From NCBI RefSeq assembly GCF_009600885.1, contig NZ_VCLA01000067.1, positions 19,339-56,860 on the forward strand: 37,522 nucleotides of DNA, given 5' to 3'. The notes beneath the pieces were generated by a model, which worked only from the letters and a program-made list of their open reading frames with translations, was not told the DNA's origin and did no database searches. Every line of letters begins with the position of its first letter. Position 1 is the stretch's first letter. This DNA is from Streptomyces jumonjinensis. GTDB lineage: Bacteria > Actinomycetota > Actinomycetes > Streptomycetales > Streptomycetaceae. This document shows, one piece after another, positions 1-7,826 of the stretch. The translations under genes and the position numbers were made by a program.

Positions 1-105
1 GCCCACATCGGAGCGGCCCGGAGCGGCCCCCGGACCCCAGCCCCGAAGCACCCCCGCCCCGCCCTGAAGCCCCGCACCCGGCAAGGGCCCCGCCCCGAGG
101 CCCCG

Positions 106-915
106 TCAGCCCTTGAGGGCCTTCTCGTACGCCGCGTTGAACTGCTCCACGGTCATCGGCGGGTTGTCCGTGCCCTCGGCGGTGAGCTTCTTGCCGTTCA
201 TCCGGAGCGTCGGGGTCCCCTCGACGCCGCTGTCGTCGAACGTCTTGGACATCTTCATCGCCCAGGCGTCGAAGGTCCCCTTCTCGACGTCCTTCTTGAA
301 CTCGGCGTTGTTCTTGAGCTCCGGGACTGAATCGGCGATCTCCAGAATGTAGGAGTCATCGGCGAACTTGTCCTTGCTCTCCTCGGGGTGGAACTCCTTG
401 GAGTAGAGCGCGGCCTTGAACTCCGTGAACGCCTCCGGGCTGACGTCGAGCGCGGCGCCCAGCGAGCTCAGCGCGTTCTTGGAGCCCTCGCCGTCCTGGC
501 CGTCGAGGAAGGTGGCGCCGACGTACTTGATCTTGTACTTCCCGGCGTCGACGTCCTTCTTCAGGGTGTCGCCGAGCTGCTGCTCGAAGGTGGCGCAGAC
601 CGGGCAGCGGGAGTCCTCGTACAGCTCCAGCGTCTGCTTCGCGCTCGGCTTGCCGATGATCACGGTCGTGCCGTCGGGGCCCTCGGTGTTCTTCGGGGCG
701 GTGACGGTGGCGTTCTTCGCCTCGTCCCAGTGGCTCGGCTCGTTCGCCTGCATCACGGCGTAGCCGATGCCGCCCGCGAGCGCGAGCACCGCGACCGTCG
801 CGCCGGCCACGGTCAGCTGCCGGCGGGTCTTCTCCTTCTTGGCCTGACGCTCGCGCTCCAGCCGGATCCGCTCACGGGCCTCGGCCTTGTTCGCCCTGTT
901 GTTACGTGCGCTCAT
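106..915 (-). CDS. Membrane-anchored DsbA-like thioredoxin-fold protein
   Basis: This 269-aa protein is probably a thiol-disulfide oxidoreductase acting outside the membrane. Residues 1-32 are highly charged (Arg/Lys/Glu) and should be cytoplasmic. One membrane helix follows at about 33-56, then a DsbA/Thioredoxin_4 domain. The redox motif CPVC is at Cys104-Cys107 and the cis-proline loop GTPT is near Pro235, both hallmarks of the fold. The ATG start is preceded by GGAG eight to nine bases upstream. A second protein of the same design is at 31476-32435. The family assignment is firm. Substrates are unknown, and oxidase, reductase and isomerase roles cannot be told apart from sequence. Confidence 0.93.
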   Translation of the reverse strand: MSARNNRANKAEARERIRLERERQAKKEKTRRQLTVAGATVAVLALAGGIGYAVMQANEPSHWDEAKNATVTAPKNTEGPDGTTVIIGKPSAKQTLELYEDSRCPVCATFEQQLGDTLKKDVDAGKYKIKYVGATFLDGQDGEGSKNALSSLGAALDVSPEAFTEFKAALYSKEFHPEESKDKFADDSYILEIADSVPELKNNAEFKKDVEKGTFDAWAMKMSKTFDDSGVEGTPTLRMNGKKLTAEGTDNPPMTVEQFNAAYEKALKG

Positions 916-1041
916 GGTGATGTCACTCCGGAATTACGTCGTATCGAGGATTAGGGAGGGCGCCGCGCCGGATTCGGTACGCGCGCGCCCGGGAAGCGGG
1001 CCGCGGCCGGACGGAGCCCAGGGGGCGGCAGCCGGAGCCGG

Positions 1042-1058
1042 GGCTCGGGAGACGAGCC
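1042..1058 (-). terminator. Weak candidate terminator hairpin
   Basis: GGCTCG (1042-1047) pairs with CGAGCC (1053-1058) around a 5-base loop, about 50 bases past the stop of the minus-strand membrane protein gene. There is no T-run and the stem is short, so the call is weak. Confidence 0.35.
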
Positions 1059-1069
1059 GGGCGCGTGGA

Positions 1070-1109
1070 ACCGCCAGGGCTCAGGGCCGTGTGGACCGCC
1101 AGGGCTCAG
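1070..1109. repeat. Direct repeat spanning a stop codon
   Basis: The 15-mer ACCGCCAGGGCTCAG occurs at 1070-1084 and 1095-1109, a period of 25. The second copy contains the stop codon (complement of 1106-1108) of the minus-strand membrane protein gene. The first copy lies just downstream of it on that strand. It resembles the stop-spanning duplications at 23414, 26802 and 32424. Confidence 0.8.
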
Positions 1110-1804
1110 ACGAACGCCGCGGCCGGGCGCGGCGGACCCCGCCGGCCCAGGGTGTGCACCAGCAGCCTGGTGCGGAAGGCGGTGTGCGCCGGGAGGGAGC
1201 GCAGCGGCCGTCGCGCGGGACGGCGTACCCCCACGGCCACGGCGAAGGCGATCAGCAGCGGCCGGAAGGCCAGCGCGCCCATGGTCCGCAGCAGACCGCC
1301 CAGCGCGGCCTCGCCGCGCCACAGCCAGACGGCGGCGAGCAGGCCGACCGAGACATGGGCCGCGAGCAGCAGCCAGGGCAGCGCCGGATCGGCCGGGCCC
1401 AGCGCACCGGCTCCGGCGTGCTCGGCGGCGGCTGCCCCGGGCAGCTGTCCGCCGACGCCGCCGCAGAGCACATCGAGCCCCAGCGTGCGCAGCGAACCGG
1501 TGACCGGGCCGCCGCCGGGCCCGTAACAGAGCTCCTGGCCGGCGGTGAAGACGGTGTCGGCGGCGAGCTCCAGCGGTACGAGCAGACCGGCGATCCGCCA
1601 GTAGCCCCGCTCCCGGCCGGAGAGCGCGTAGGCGATGGCGAAGACGCCCGCCGCGAGTCCGGCGACCGTGGTCCACGGCAGCGGAGCCCGGGAGAGCAGC
1701 ACATGGGAGGCCGCGGACAGGGTCACGACCAGAGCCGTGAAGACCGCCGCCCGCACCGCCCTGAGCTGCCTCGCCGATACGTCCATCGGATCCGAGTGTG
1801 CCAT
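1106..1804 (-). CDS. Hypothetical multi-pass membrane protein
   Basis: This is a 232-aa protein whose family I do not recognise. Hydrophobic segments near residues 15-35, 42-60, 68-85, 142-162 and 170-190 suggest four to five membrane helices. The C-terminus is basic and proline-rich. The ATG at 1804 has no convincing ribosome-binding site, and an in-frame ATG six codons later (1786) is a possible alternative. It lies between the DsbA-like and DUF2252 genes on the same strand, with 190 bases to the former and 86 to the latter, so co-transcription with DUF2252 is possible. Coding status rests on ORF length, hydrophobic pattern and codon bias. Confidence 0.75.
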   Translation of the reverse strand: MAHSDPMDVSARQLRAVRAAVFTALVVTLSAASHVLLSRAPLPWTTVAGLAAGVFAIAYALSGRERGYWRIAGLLVPLELAADTVFTAGQELCYGPGGGPVTGSLRTLGLDVLCGGVGGQLPGAAAAEHAGAGALGPADPALPWLLLAAHVSVGLLAAVWLWRGEAALGGLLRTMGALAFRPLLIAFAVAVGVRRPARRPLRSLPAHTAFRTRLLVHTLGRRGPPRPAAAFV

Positions 1805-1890
1805 GTCCGTCTGAGAGGGTTCTTAAGCCGGGCCCCGGGTGTCCCCGGGGACCCCGGGGAGCCGCCCCGCGCGACCGGCCGCCGGTTCGC

Positions 1891-3249
1891 TCACAGCCCG
1901 GGGATCCGGCCGTTGCGGAAGAGGTCGACGAAGATCTGGTGGTCCCGGCGGGCCCGGCGGCCGTAGCCGTGCGCGAACTCCACGAGGAGGTCGGCGAAGC
2001 CCTCCTCGTCGGCGGCGATCGCGGCGTCGATGGCGCGCTCGGTGGAGAACGGCACCAGGGAGTGACCGCTCTCGTCGTCCGCCGCGCCGTGCATGGTGGC
2101 CGTGGCCCGGCCCAGGTCCGCGACGACCGCAGCGATCTCCTCCGGGTCGTCGAGGTCCGACCAGTCCAGATCCACCGCGTACGGGGAGATCTCGGCGACC
2201 AGCTGACCGGCGCCGTCCAGCTCGGTCCAGCCCAGCCAGGGGTCGGCGTGGTCCTGGAGCGCCCGCTGGGAGATCACCGTGCGATGGCCCTCGTGCTGGA
2301 AGTAGCCCCGGACGGCGGGGTCGTCGACATGGCGGGAGACCGCCGGGGTCTGCCCCTGCTTCATATAGATCACGACATCGTTCTCCAGGGCGTCGCTGTT
2401 GCCCTCCAGGAGGATGTTGTACGAGGGCAGGCCCGCGGACCCGATGCCGACGCCGCGCCTGCCGACCACGTCCTTCACCCGGTAGGAGTCGGGCCTGGCG
2501 AGGCTGGACTCCGGCAGCGTCTCCAGATAGCCGTCGAAGGCCGCCAGCACCTTGTACCGGGTGGCGGCGTCGAGCTCGATGGAGCCGCCCCCGGAGGCGA
2601 AGCGCCGCTCGAAGTCACGGATCTCGGTCATCGAGTCCAGCAGCGAGAAACGGGTGCGCGAGCGGGCGTGGCGCAGCGCGCCCAGCAGCGGGCCCTCGGC
2701 GGTGTCCAGAGTGAACGGCGGGATCTCGTCCTCCTTCGCGCCGCTCGCCAGGGCGGCGATCCGCTCCCGGTAGGCCGCCGCGCAGATCCGCACCAGCTCG
2801 CTGATCTGCCCGTCGCTGAGGGCCTTGGTGTAGCCGATCAGCGCGAGCGAGGCGGCCAGCCGCTTGAGATCCCAGGTGAAGGGCCCCACATAGGCTTCAT
2901 CGAAATCATTCACATTGAAGATCAGCCGGCCGTTCGCATCCATGTAGGTGCCGAAATTCTCGGCGTGGAGATCGCCGTGGATCCAGACGCGGCTGGTGCG
3001 CTCGTCCAGATAGGGGCCGCTGGGGATCTTCCCGCCGCCGCGCCCGGCGTGCTCCTGTTCCAGATCGCGGTAGAACAGGCAGGCGGTGCCCCGGTAGAAG
3101 GCGAAGGCCGAGGCCGCCATCTTCCGGAACTTGACCCGGAAGGCCGCGGGGTCGGCGGCCAGAAGCTCGCCGAAGGCGGTCCCGAAGACGGCGAGGATCT
3201 GCTCGCCGCGCTCTGCGGCCGTGACCTCGGCGGGGTGCGGTACCGACAT
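1891..3249 (-). CDS. DUF2252 family protein (kinase-like fold)
   Basis: A 452-aa DUF2252 protein. Near residues 120-145 it carries HGDLHAENFG followed by NVNDFDEA. These resemble the catalytic loop (HGDxxxxN) and metal-binding DFD of aminoglycoside- and choline-kinase-like phosphotransferases, so small-molecule phosphorylation is a reasonable inference; no substrate is known to me. The reading frame stays open to 3615, but I chose the ATG at 3249. It is preceded by a strong AGGAGG at 9-base spacing, and the sequence beyond is a low-complexity intergenic repeat region. It is divergent from dnaE. Family assignment is confident, activity is not. Confidence 0.9.
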   Translation of the reverse strand: MSVPHPAEVTAAERGEQILAVFGTAFGELLAADPAAFRVKFRKMAASAFAFYRGTACLFYRDLEQEHAGRGGGKIPSGPYLDERTSRVWIHGDLHAENFGTYMDANGRLIFNVNDFDEAYVGPFTWDLKRLAASLALIGYTKALSDGQISELVRICAAAYRERIAALASGAKEDEIPPFTLDTAEGPLLGALRHARSRTRFSLLDSMTEIRDFERRFASGGGSIELDAATRYKVLAAFDGYLETLPESSLARPDSYRVKDVVGRRGVGIGSAGLPSYNILLEGNSDALENDVVIYMKQGQTPAVSRHVDDPAVRGYFQHEGHRTVISQRALQDHADPWLGWTELDGAGQLVAEISPYAVDLDWSDLDDPEEIAAVVADLGRATATMHGAADDESGHSLVPFSTERAIDAAIAADEEGFADLLVEFAHGYGRRARRDHQIFVDLFRNGRIPGL

Positions 3250-3366
3250 CGCTGGGTGCCTCCTGGTGCGGTTCAGAGCCTCCCCGGCGGTTGCGGCGGG
3301 GGAGACGGACGGTTCAGCCTCTTCAACGCTCGCGAGCGTCCCGGAGTGCCCGGTTTCGCGGGCCGC

Positions 3367-3441
3367 CGAAGGCTCCGGGGGAGAGCGGGCGAGAGCGGGC
3401 GAGGGCGGCGGAAGAGGCGGGGCGAAGGCTCCGGGGGAGAG
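3367..3441. repeat. 19-bp direct repeat, period 56
   Basis: The 19-mer CGAAGGCTCCGGGGGAGAG occurs exactly at 3367-3385 and 3423-3441. Between the copies are degenerate GAGAGCGGGC units, making a purine-rich tract on the plus strand. Confidence 0.9.
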
Positions 3442-3458
3442 AGTGTGAAGGTGTCGGT

Positions 3459-3499
3459 GCGGCCCGCGTCCGTCGGGCCGAGCGGCCCGCGTCCGTCGG
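3459..3499. repeat. 18-bp tandem direct repeat, period 23
   Basis: The 18-mer GCGGCCCGCGTCCGTCGG occurs at 3459-3476 and 3482-3499, just upstream of the candidate dnaE -10 hexamer. The copies could form paired protein-binding sites or be slippage products. Confidence 0.9.
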
Positions 3500-3509
3500 C
3501 GCCAAGTCG

Positions 3510-3515
3510 TAGACT
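3510..3515 (+). promoter_or_regulatory. Candidate -10 hexamer for dnaE
   Basis: TAGACT matches the TANNNT pattern of streptomycete housekeeping promoters and lies 62 bases before the dnaE GTG. No convincing -35 hexamer is visible at the expected distance, where the second 18-bp repeat lies. Confidence 0.4.
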
Positions 3516-3577
3516 TCCACGCTGTCCCCCCAGACACTCCGCTGCCCGCCGTCGCCTGTTTCCCTGGAGGCCCCGCC

Positions 3578-6500
3578 GTGACAAAACCGCCGTTCACGCA
3601 TCTGCACGTGCACACTCAGTATTCGCTGCTGGACGGTGCGGCACGGCTGAAGGACATGTTCGCCGCGTGCAATGAGATGGGCATGTCCCATATCGCGATG
3701 ACGGACCACGGGAATCTGCACGGGGCGTACGACTTCTTCCACCAGGCGAAGAAGGCGGGGGTGACGCCGATCATCGGGATCGAGGCGTATGTGGCGCCGG
3801 AGTCCCGGCGGAACAAGCGGAAGATCCAGTGGGGGCAGCCGCACCAGAAGCGGGACGATGTGTCCGGCTCCGGCGGCTATACGCATAAGACGATCTGGGC
3901 GGCGAACCGGACGGGTCTGCACAATCTGTTCCGGCTGTCGTCGGACGCGTATGCGGAGGGGTGGCTCCAGAAGTGGCCCCGGATGGACAAGGAGACCATC
4001 GCGCAGTGGTCCGAGGGGCTGATCGCGTCGACCGGGTGTCCCTCGGGCGAGCTCCAGACCAGGCTGCGGCTGGGACAGTTCGACGAGGCGCTGAAGGCGG
4101 CTTCGGAGTATCAGGACATCTTCGGCAAGGAGCGGTATTTCCTGGAGCTGATGGACCACGGCATCGAGATCGAGCGCCGGGTCCGGGACGGGCTGCTGGA
4201 GATCGGGAAGAAGCTGGGCATCCCGCCGCTGGTCACCAATGACTCGCACTACACCTATGCGAATGAGGCGACCGCCCACGACGCGCTGCTCTGCATCCAG
4301 ACGGGCAAGAACCTCTCCGACCCGGACCGCTTCCGGTTCGACGGCACGGGCTACTACCTGAAGACCACGGACGAGATGTACGCCGTGGACTCCTCGGACG
4401 CCTGGCAGGAGGGCTGCCGCAACACGCTGCTGGTCGCGGAGCAGATCAACACGGACGGCATGTTCGAGGCCCGCAACCTCATGCCGAAGTTCGAGATCCC
4501 CGACGGCTTCACCGAGATCACCTGGTTCCAGGAGGAGGTCCGGGTCGGCATGGGCCGGCGCTTCCCGGGCGGAGTGCCCGAGGACCGCCAGAAGCAGGCG
4601 GAGTACGAGATGGACGTCATCATCCAGATGGGGTTCCCCGGCTACTTCCTCGTGGTCGCCGACTTCATCATGTGGGCCAAGAACAACGGCATCGCCGTGG
4701 GCCCCGGACGAGGCTCGGCGGCCGGCTCCATCGTGGCGTACGCGATGGGCATCACCGACCTCGATCCGATCGAGCACGGACTGATCTTCGAGCGGTTCCT
4801 CAACCCCGAGCGCGTCTCCATGCCGGATGTCGACATCGACTTCGACGAGCGTCGGCGCGTGGAGGTCATCCGCTATGTGACCGAGAAGTACGGCGCGGAC
4901 AAGGTCGCCATGATCGGCACCTACGGAAAGATCAAGGCCAAGAACGCCATCAAGGACTCGGCCCGGGTCCTCGGCTATCCGTACGCCATGGGCGACCGGC
5001 TCACCAAGGCCATGCCCGCCGATGTGCTCGGCAAGGGCATCGAGCTCTCCGGCATCACCGACCCCTCCCACCCCCGCTACGGCGAGGCCGCGGAGATCCG
5101 GGGGATGTACGAGAACGAACCGGATGTGAAGAAGGTCATCGACACCGCCAAGGGTGTGGAGGGCCTGGTCCGGCAGATGGGCGTGCACGCCGCCGGCGTG
5201 ATCATGTCCAGTGAGCCGATCACCGACCACGCCCCGGTCTGGGTCCGCCACTCCGACGGCGTCACCATCACCCAGTGGGACTATCCGCAGTGCGAGTCGC
5301 TCGGCCTGCTGAAGATGGACTTCCTCGGCCTGCGCAACCTCACGATCATGGACGACGCCGTCAAGATGGTGAAGGCGAACAAGGGCGTCGATCTGGAGAT
5401 GCTCGCCCTTCCGCTGGACGACGCGGCCACCTTCGAGCTGCTCTGCCGGGGCGACACGCTCGGCGTGTTCCAGTTCGACGGCGGCCCGATGCGCTCGCTG
5501 CTGCGGCTGATGAAGCCCGACAACTTCGAGGACATCTCCGCCGTTTCGGCCCTCTACCGGCCGGGCCCCATGGGAATGAACTCCCATACGAACTACGCGC
5601 TGCGCAAGAACAAGCAGCAGGAGATCACCCCGATCCATCCGGAGCTGGAGGAGCCGCTCCGGGAGGTGCTGGACATCACCTACGGCCTGATCGTGTACCA
5701 GGAGCAGGTGCAGAAGGCCGCCCAGATCATCGCGGGATACTCGCTGGGCGAGGCGGACATCCTCCGCCGCGTCATGGGCAAGAAGAAGCCCGAGGAGCTG
5801 GCGAAGAACTTCACCATCTTCCAGGCGGGCGCGCGGAACAACAATTATTCGGACAAGGCGATCCAGGCGCTGTGGGATGTGCTGGTCCCGTTCGCCGGAT
5901 ACGCGTTCAACAAGGCGCACTCCTCCGCCTACGGTCTGGTCACCTACTGGACGGCGTATCTCAAGGCGAATTACCCGGCCGAGTACATGGCGGCGCTGCT
6001 GACCTCGGTGAAGGACGACAAGGACAAGTCCGCGGTCTATCTGAACGAATGCCGCCGTATGGGCATCAAGGTGCTGCCGCCGAATGTGAACGAGTCGCAG
6101 TCGAACTTCGCCGCGCAGGGCGACGACGTGATTCTGTTCGGGCTCTCGGCGGTCCGCAATGTCGGCACCAATGTGGTCGACTCGATCATCCGCTGCCGTA
6201 AGTCCAAGGGGAAGTACTCCTCGTTCCCCGACTTCCTGGACAAGGTGGAGGCGGTGGTCTGCAACAAGCGGACCGTGGAATCGCTGATCAAGGCCGGGGC
6301 CTTCGACGAGATGGGCCACACCCGCAAGGGGCTGGTCGCCCACCATGAGCCCATGATCGACAATGTGGTCGCGGTCAAGCGCAAGGAGGCCGAGGGGCAG
6401 TTCGACCTCTTCGGCGGGATGGGCGACGAGAGCAGCGACGAGCCGGGCTTCGGGCTCGACGTGGAGTTCTCCGATGTGGAGTGGGACAAGTCCTATCTGC

Positions 6501-7117
6501 TGGCCCAGGAGCGCGAGATGCTCGGGCTCTATGTCTCCGACCATCCGCTCTTCGGCATCGAGCATGTGCTCTCCGACAAGACGGACGCGGCGATCTCACA
6601 GCTCACCGGCGGTGAGCACGCGGACGGCGCGGTGGTCACCATCGGCGGCATCATCTCCGGCCTCCAGCGGAAGATGACCAAGCAGGGCAATGCCTGGGCC
6701 ATCGCCACCGTCGAGGATCTCGCCGGCTCCATCGAATGCATGTTCTTCCCCGCGACCTATCAGCTGGTCTCCACGCAGCTCGTCGAGGACACCGTCGTCT
6801 TCGTCAAGGGACGGCTCGACAAGCGCGAGGACGTGCCCCGTCTCGTCGCCATGGAGCTGATGGTCCCCGATCTCTCGTCGGCCGGGACCAACGCCCCGGT
6901 GGTCGTCACCATCCCGACCGTGAAGGTCACCCCGCCGATGGTCAGCAGGCTCGGCGAGATCCTCAGCCACCACAAGGGCAACACCGAGGTGCGGATCAAG
7001 CTCCAGGGCCCCCGCTCGACCACCGTGCTCCGGCTCGACCGGCACCGGGTGCAGCCAGACCCGGCGCTCTTCGGTGATCTGAAGGTGCTGCTCGGCCCGG
7101 CCTGCCTGGCGGGCTGA
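3578..7117 (+). CDS. dnaE: DNA polymerase III subunit alpha
   Basis: The 1179-aa replicative polymerase catalytic subunit of the C family, normal length for DnaE1. An N-terminal PHP domain begins with HLHVHTQYSLLDG. The polymerase core includes GPGRGSAAGS (from residue 375) and the catalytic acidic motif PDVDIDFD (416-423). Further on is the FNKAHSSAYG region, and the C-terminal third has an OB-fold segment (around residues 1020-1060). The GTG start at 3578 is preceded by GGAGG at 7-base spacing. It appears monocistronic: divergent from DUF2252 and followed by a hairpin. Identification is certain. Confidence 0.99.
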   Translation: MTKPPFTHLHVHTQYSLLDGAARLKDMFAACNEMGMSHIAMTDHGNLHGAYDFFHQAKKAGVTPIIGIEAYVAPESRRNKRKIQWGQPHQKRDDVSGSGGYTHKTIWAANRTGLHNLFRLSSDAYAEGWLQKWPRMDKETIAQWSEGLIASTGCPSGELQTRLRLGQFDEALKAASEYQDIFGKERYFLELMDHGIEIERRVRDGLLEIGKKLGIPPLVTNDSHYTYANEATAHDALLCIQTGKNLSDPDRFRFDGTGYYLKTTDEMYAVDSSDAWQEGCRNTLLVAEQINTDGMFEARNLMPKFEIPDGFTEITWFQEEVRVGMGRRFPGGVPEDRQKQAEYEMDVIIQMGFPGYFLVVADFIMWAKNNGIAVGPGRGSAAGSIVAYAMGITDLDPIEHGLIFERFLNPERVSMPDVDIDFDERRRVEVIRYVTEKYGADKVAMIGTYGKIKAKNAIKDSARVLGYPYAMGDRLTKAMPADVLGKGIELSGITDPSHPRYGEAAEIRGMYENEPDVKKVIDTAKGVEGLVRQMGVHAAGVIMSSEPITDHAPVWVRHSDGVTITQWDYPQCESLGLLKMDFLGLRNLTIMDDAVKMVKANKGVDLEMLALPLDDAATFELLCRGDTLGVFQFDGGPMRSLLRLMKPDNFEDISAVSALYRPGPMGMNSHTNYALRKNKQQEITPIHPELEEPLREVLDITYGLIVYQEQVQKAAQIIAGYSLGEADILRRVMGKKKPEELAKNFTIFQAGARNNNYSDKAIQALWDVLVPFAGYAFNKAHSSAYGLVTYWTAYLKANYPAEYMAALLTSVKDDKDKSAVYLNECRRMGIKVLPPNVNESQSNFAAQGDDVILFGLSAVRNVGTNVVDSIIRCRKSKGKYSSFPDFLDKVEAVVCNKRTVESLIKAGAFDEMGHTRKGLVAHHEPMIDNVVAVKRKEAEGQFDLFGGMGDESSDEPGFGLDVEFSDVEWDKSYLLAQEREMLGLYVSDHPLFGIEHVLSDKTDAAISQLTGGEHADGAVVTIGGIISGLQRKMTKQGNAWAIATVEDLAGSIECMFFPATYQLVSTQLVEDTVVFVKGRLDKREDVPRLVAMELMVPDLSSAGTNAPVVVTIPTVKVTPPMVSRLGEILSHHKGNTEVRIKLQGPRSTTVLRLDRHRVQPDPALFGDLKVLLGPACLAG

Positions 7118-7183
7118 GCGCGGCGGCACAGCGTCGCTCCGTGGCCGCGCACCGCCGCCGCACGCGAAGAGAAGACGAAGAAG

Positions 7184-7221
7184 GGAAGGGGCACGCCCGT
7201 GAGAACGGGTGCGCCCCTTCC
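7184..7221. terminator. Terminator between dnaE and the convergent small gene
   Basis: GGAAGGGGC (from 7184) pairs with GCCCCTTCC (ending 7221). An inner CCCGT/ACGGG extension is separated by a small mismatch, with a GAGA loop. The hairpin sits between convergent genes and could work in both directions. Confidence 0.75.
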
Positions 7222-7249
7222 GTATGTCCTGGTGCTGCCGCCTTCCGCG

Positions 7250-7435
7250 TCAGTTGTGGCCGAAGCGGCGCTGGTGCTTACGGGCAACATCCGCCGGGCT
7301 GCCCTGGGCCTGCGTCTGCGGCTGGGCCTGGGACTCGTACGCGGTGGACTTGCCCTGCTCCTTGCCTCGCTCCGCGGCGGCCGTGCGGTCCTGCTGCTGC
7401 TGATGGCTGCCCTTGCGGTTCTTGTTCTTGGCCAT
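7250..7435 (-). CDS. Small hydrophilic actinobacterial protein
   Basis: A 61-aa basic, Gln/Lys-rich protein beginning MAKNKNRKGS, with no hydrophobic segment. The ATG at 7435 has a good GGAGG at 7-base spacing, which is the main support for this short gene. The upstream minus-strand sequence is unusually A/T-rich and has a possible -10 region (complement of 7485-7490). I recall similar Asn/Lys/Gln-rich short proteins in Streptomyces but know no function. It is probably soluble and cytoplasmic. Confidence 0.8.
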   Translation of the reverse strand: MAKNKNRKGSHQQQQDRTAAAERGKEQGKSTAYESQAQPQTQAQGSPADVARKHQRRFGHN

Positions 7436-7826
7436 GGTGTGCCTCCATCGGGGTTCTCGGGGCCAGGGCCGCGACCAGACTCACATATAGGACGATGGGG
7501 CGCATTTTGGATCATTGCAGTGGGTAAGGGGCCCTTGTCGTGACGCTTGGCGACGGTTCCGCCACGCCGATGATCGAGTTCCGGCCGTTAACCCCCACAA
7601 GGTCGGGCAGACTCGAAGGAAACCCGGAACAATCCCCGGTCCGGAGCCTTATCCGGGGACGAACGCCTCCCCGATGTCCCCGCCGGCCCAGACTCCCCGC
7701 TCGTAAAGATCCAAGATTCAAGATCCGGATTCTTCCCGGGTTCGAGCACCGTTCTCCAAGATCAGCGATATATGTCCGATCACCCAGTCCCCAAGACCCC
7801 GAAGTACCCGAAAGAGGGTGGAACGC
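7436..7826. other. 391-base intergenic region, relatively AT-rich, no gene seen
   Basis: This gap lies between the divergent 61-aa gene and the NYN gene. The left part should hold the promoter of the minus-strand gene (ATATAG at 7485-7490 on the plus strand). The middle has a 7-bp hairpin, TCCCCGG (7633-7639) with CCGGGGA (7653-7659). The right part has three CAAGAT words between about 7710 and 7765 and a GATATATG stretch near 7770. ORFs here are short with poor codon bias. I cannot identify a riboswitch or RNA gene. Confidence 0.6.

Larger units (their letters stand above)
3250..3577. other. Divergent intergenic region with direct repeats and dnaE promoter
   Basis: This 328-base gap separates the divergent DUF2252 and dnaE genes. 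It contains no convincing gene. ORFs crossing it on both strands are extensions of neighbouring frames in purine/pyrimidine-skewed repeats. Two direct-repeat pairs (3367-3441 and 3459-3499) and a candidate dnaE -10 hexamer (3510-3515) are annotated separately. Confidence 0.7.

Noticed and set aside
3250..3615. Longer N-terminus for the DUF2252 protein
   Set aside because: It would translate repeat-rich intergenic sequence and pass the dnaE start; a strong AGGAGG supports the ATG at 3249.
3323..6565. 1080-codon open frame on the minus strand opposite dnaE
   Set aside because: A shadow frame caused by third-position G/C bias of dnaE. The translation is low-complexity (Leu/Val/His/Arg/Asp) with no family motif.
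7560..7826. Riboswitch (for example c-di-AMP type) before the NYN gene
   Set aside because: I could not find the conserved core or a consistent multi-stem fold; only one 7-bp hairpin is clear.
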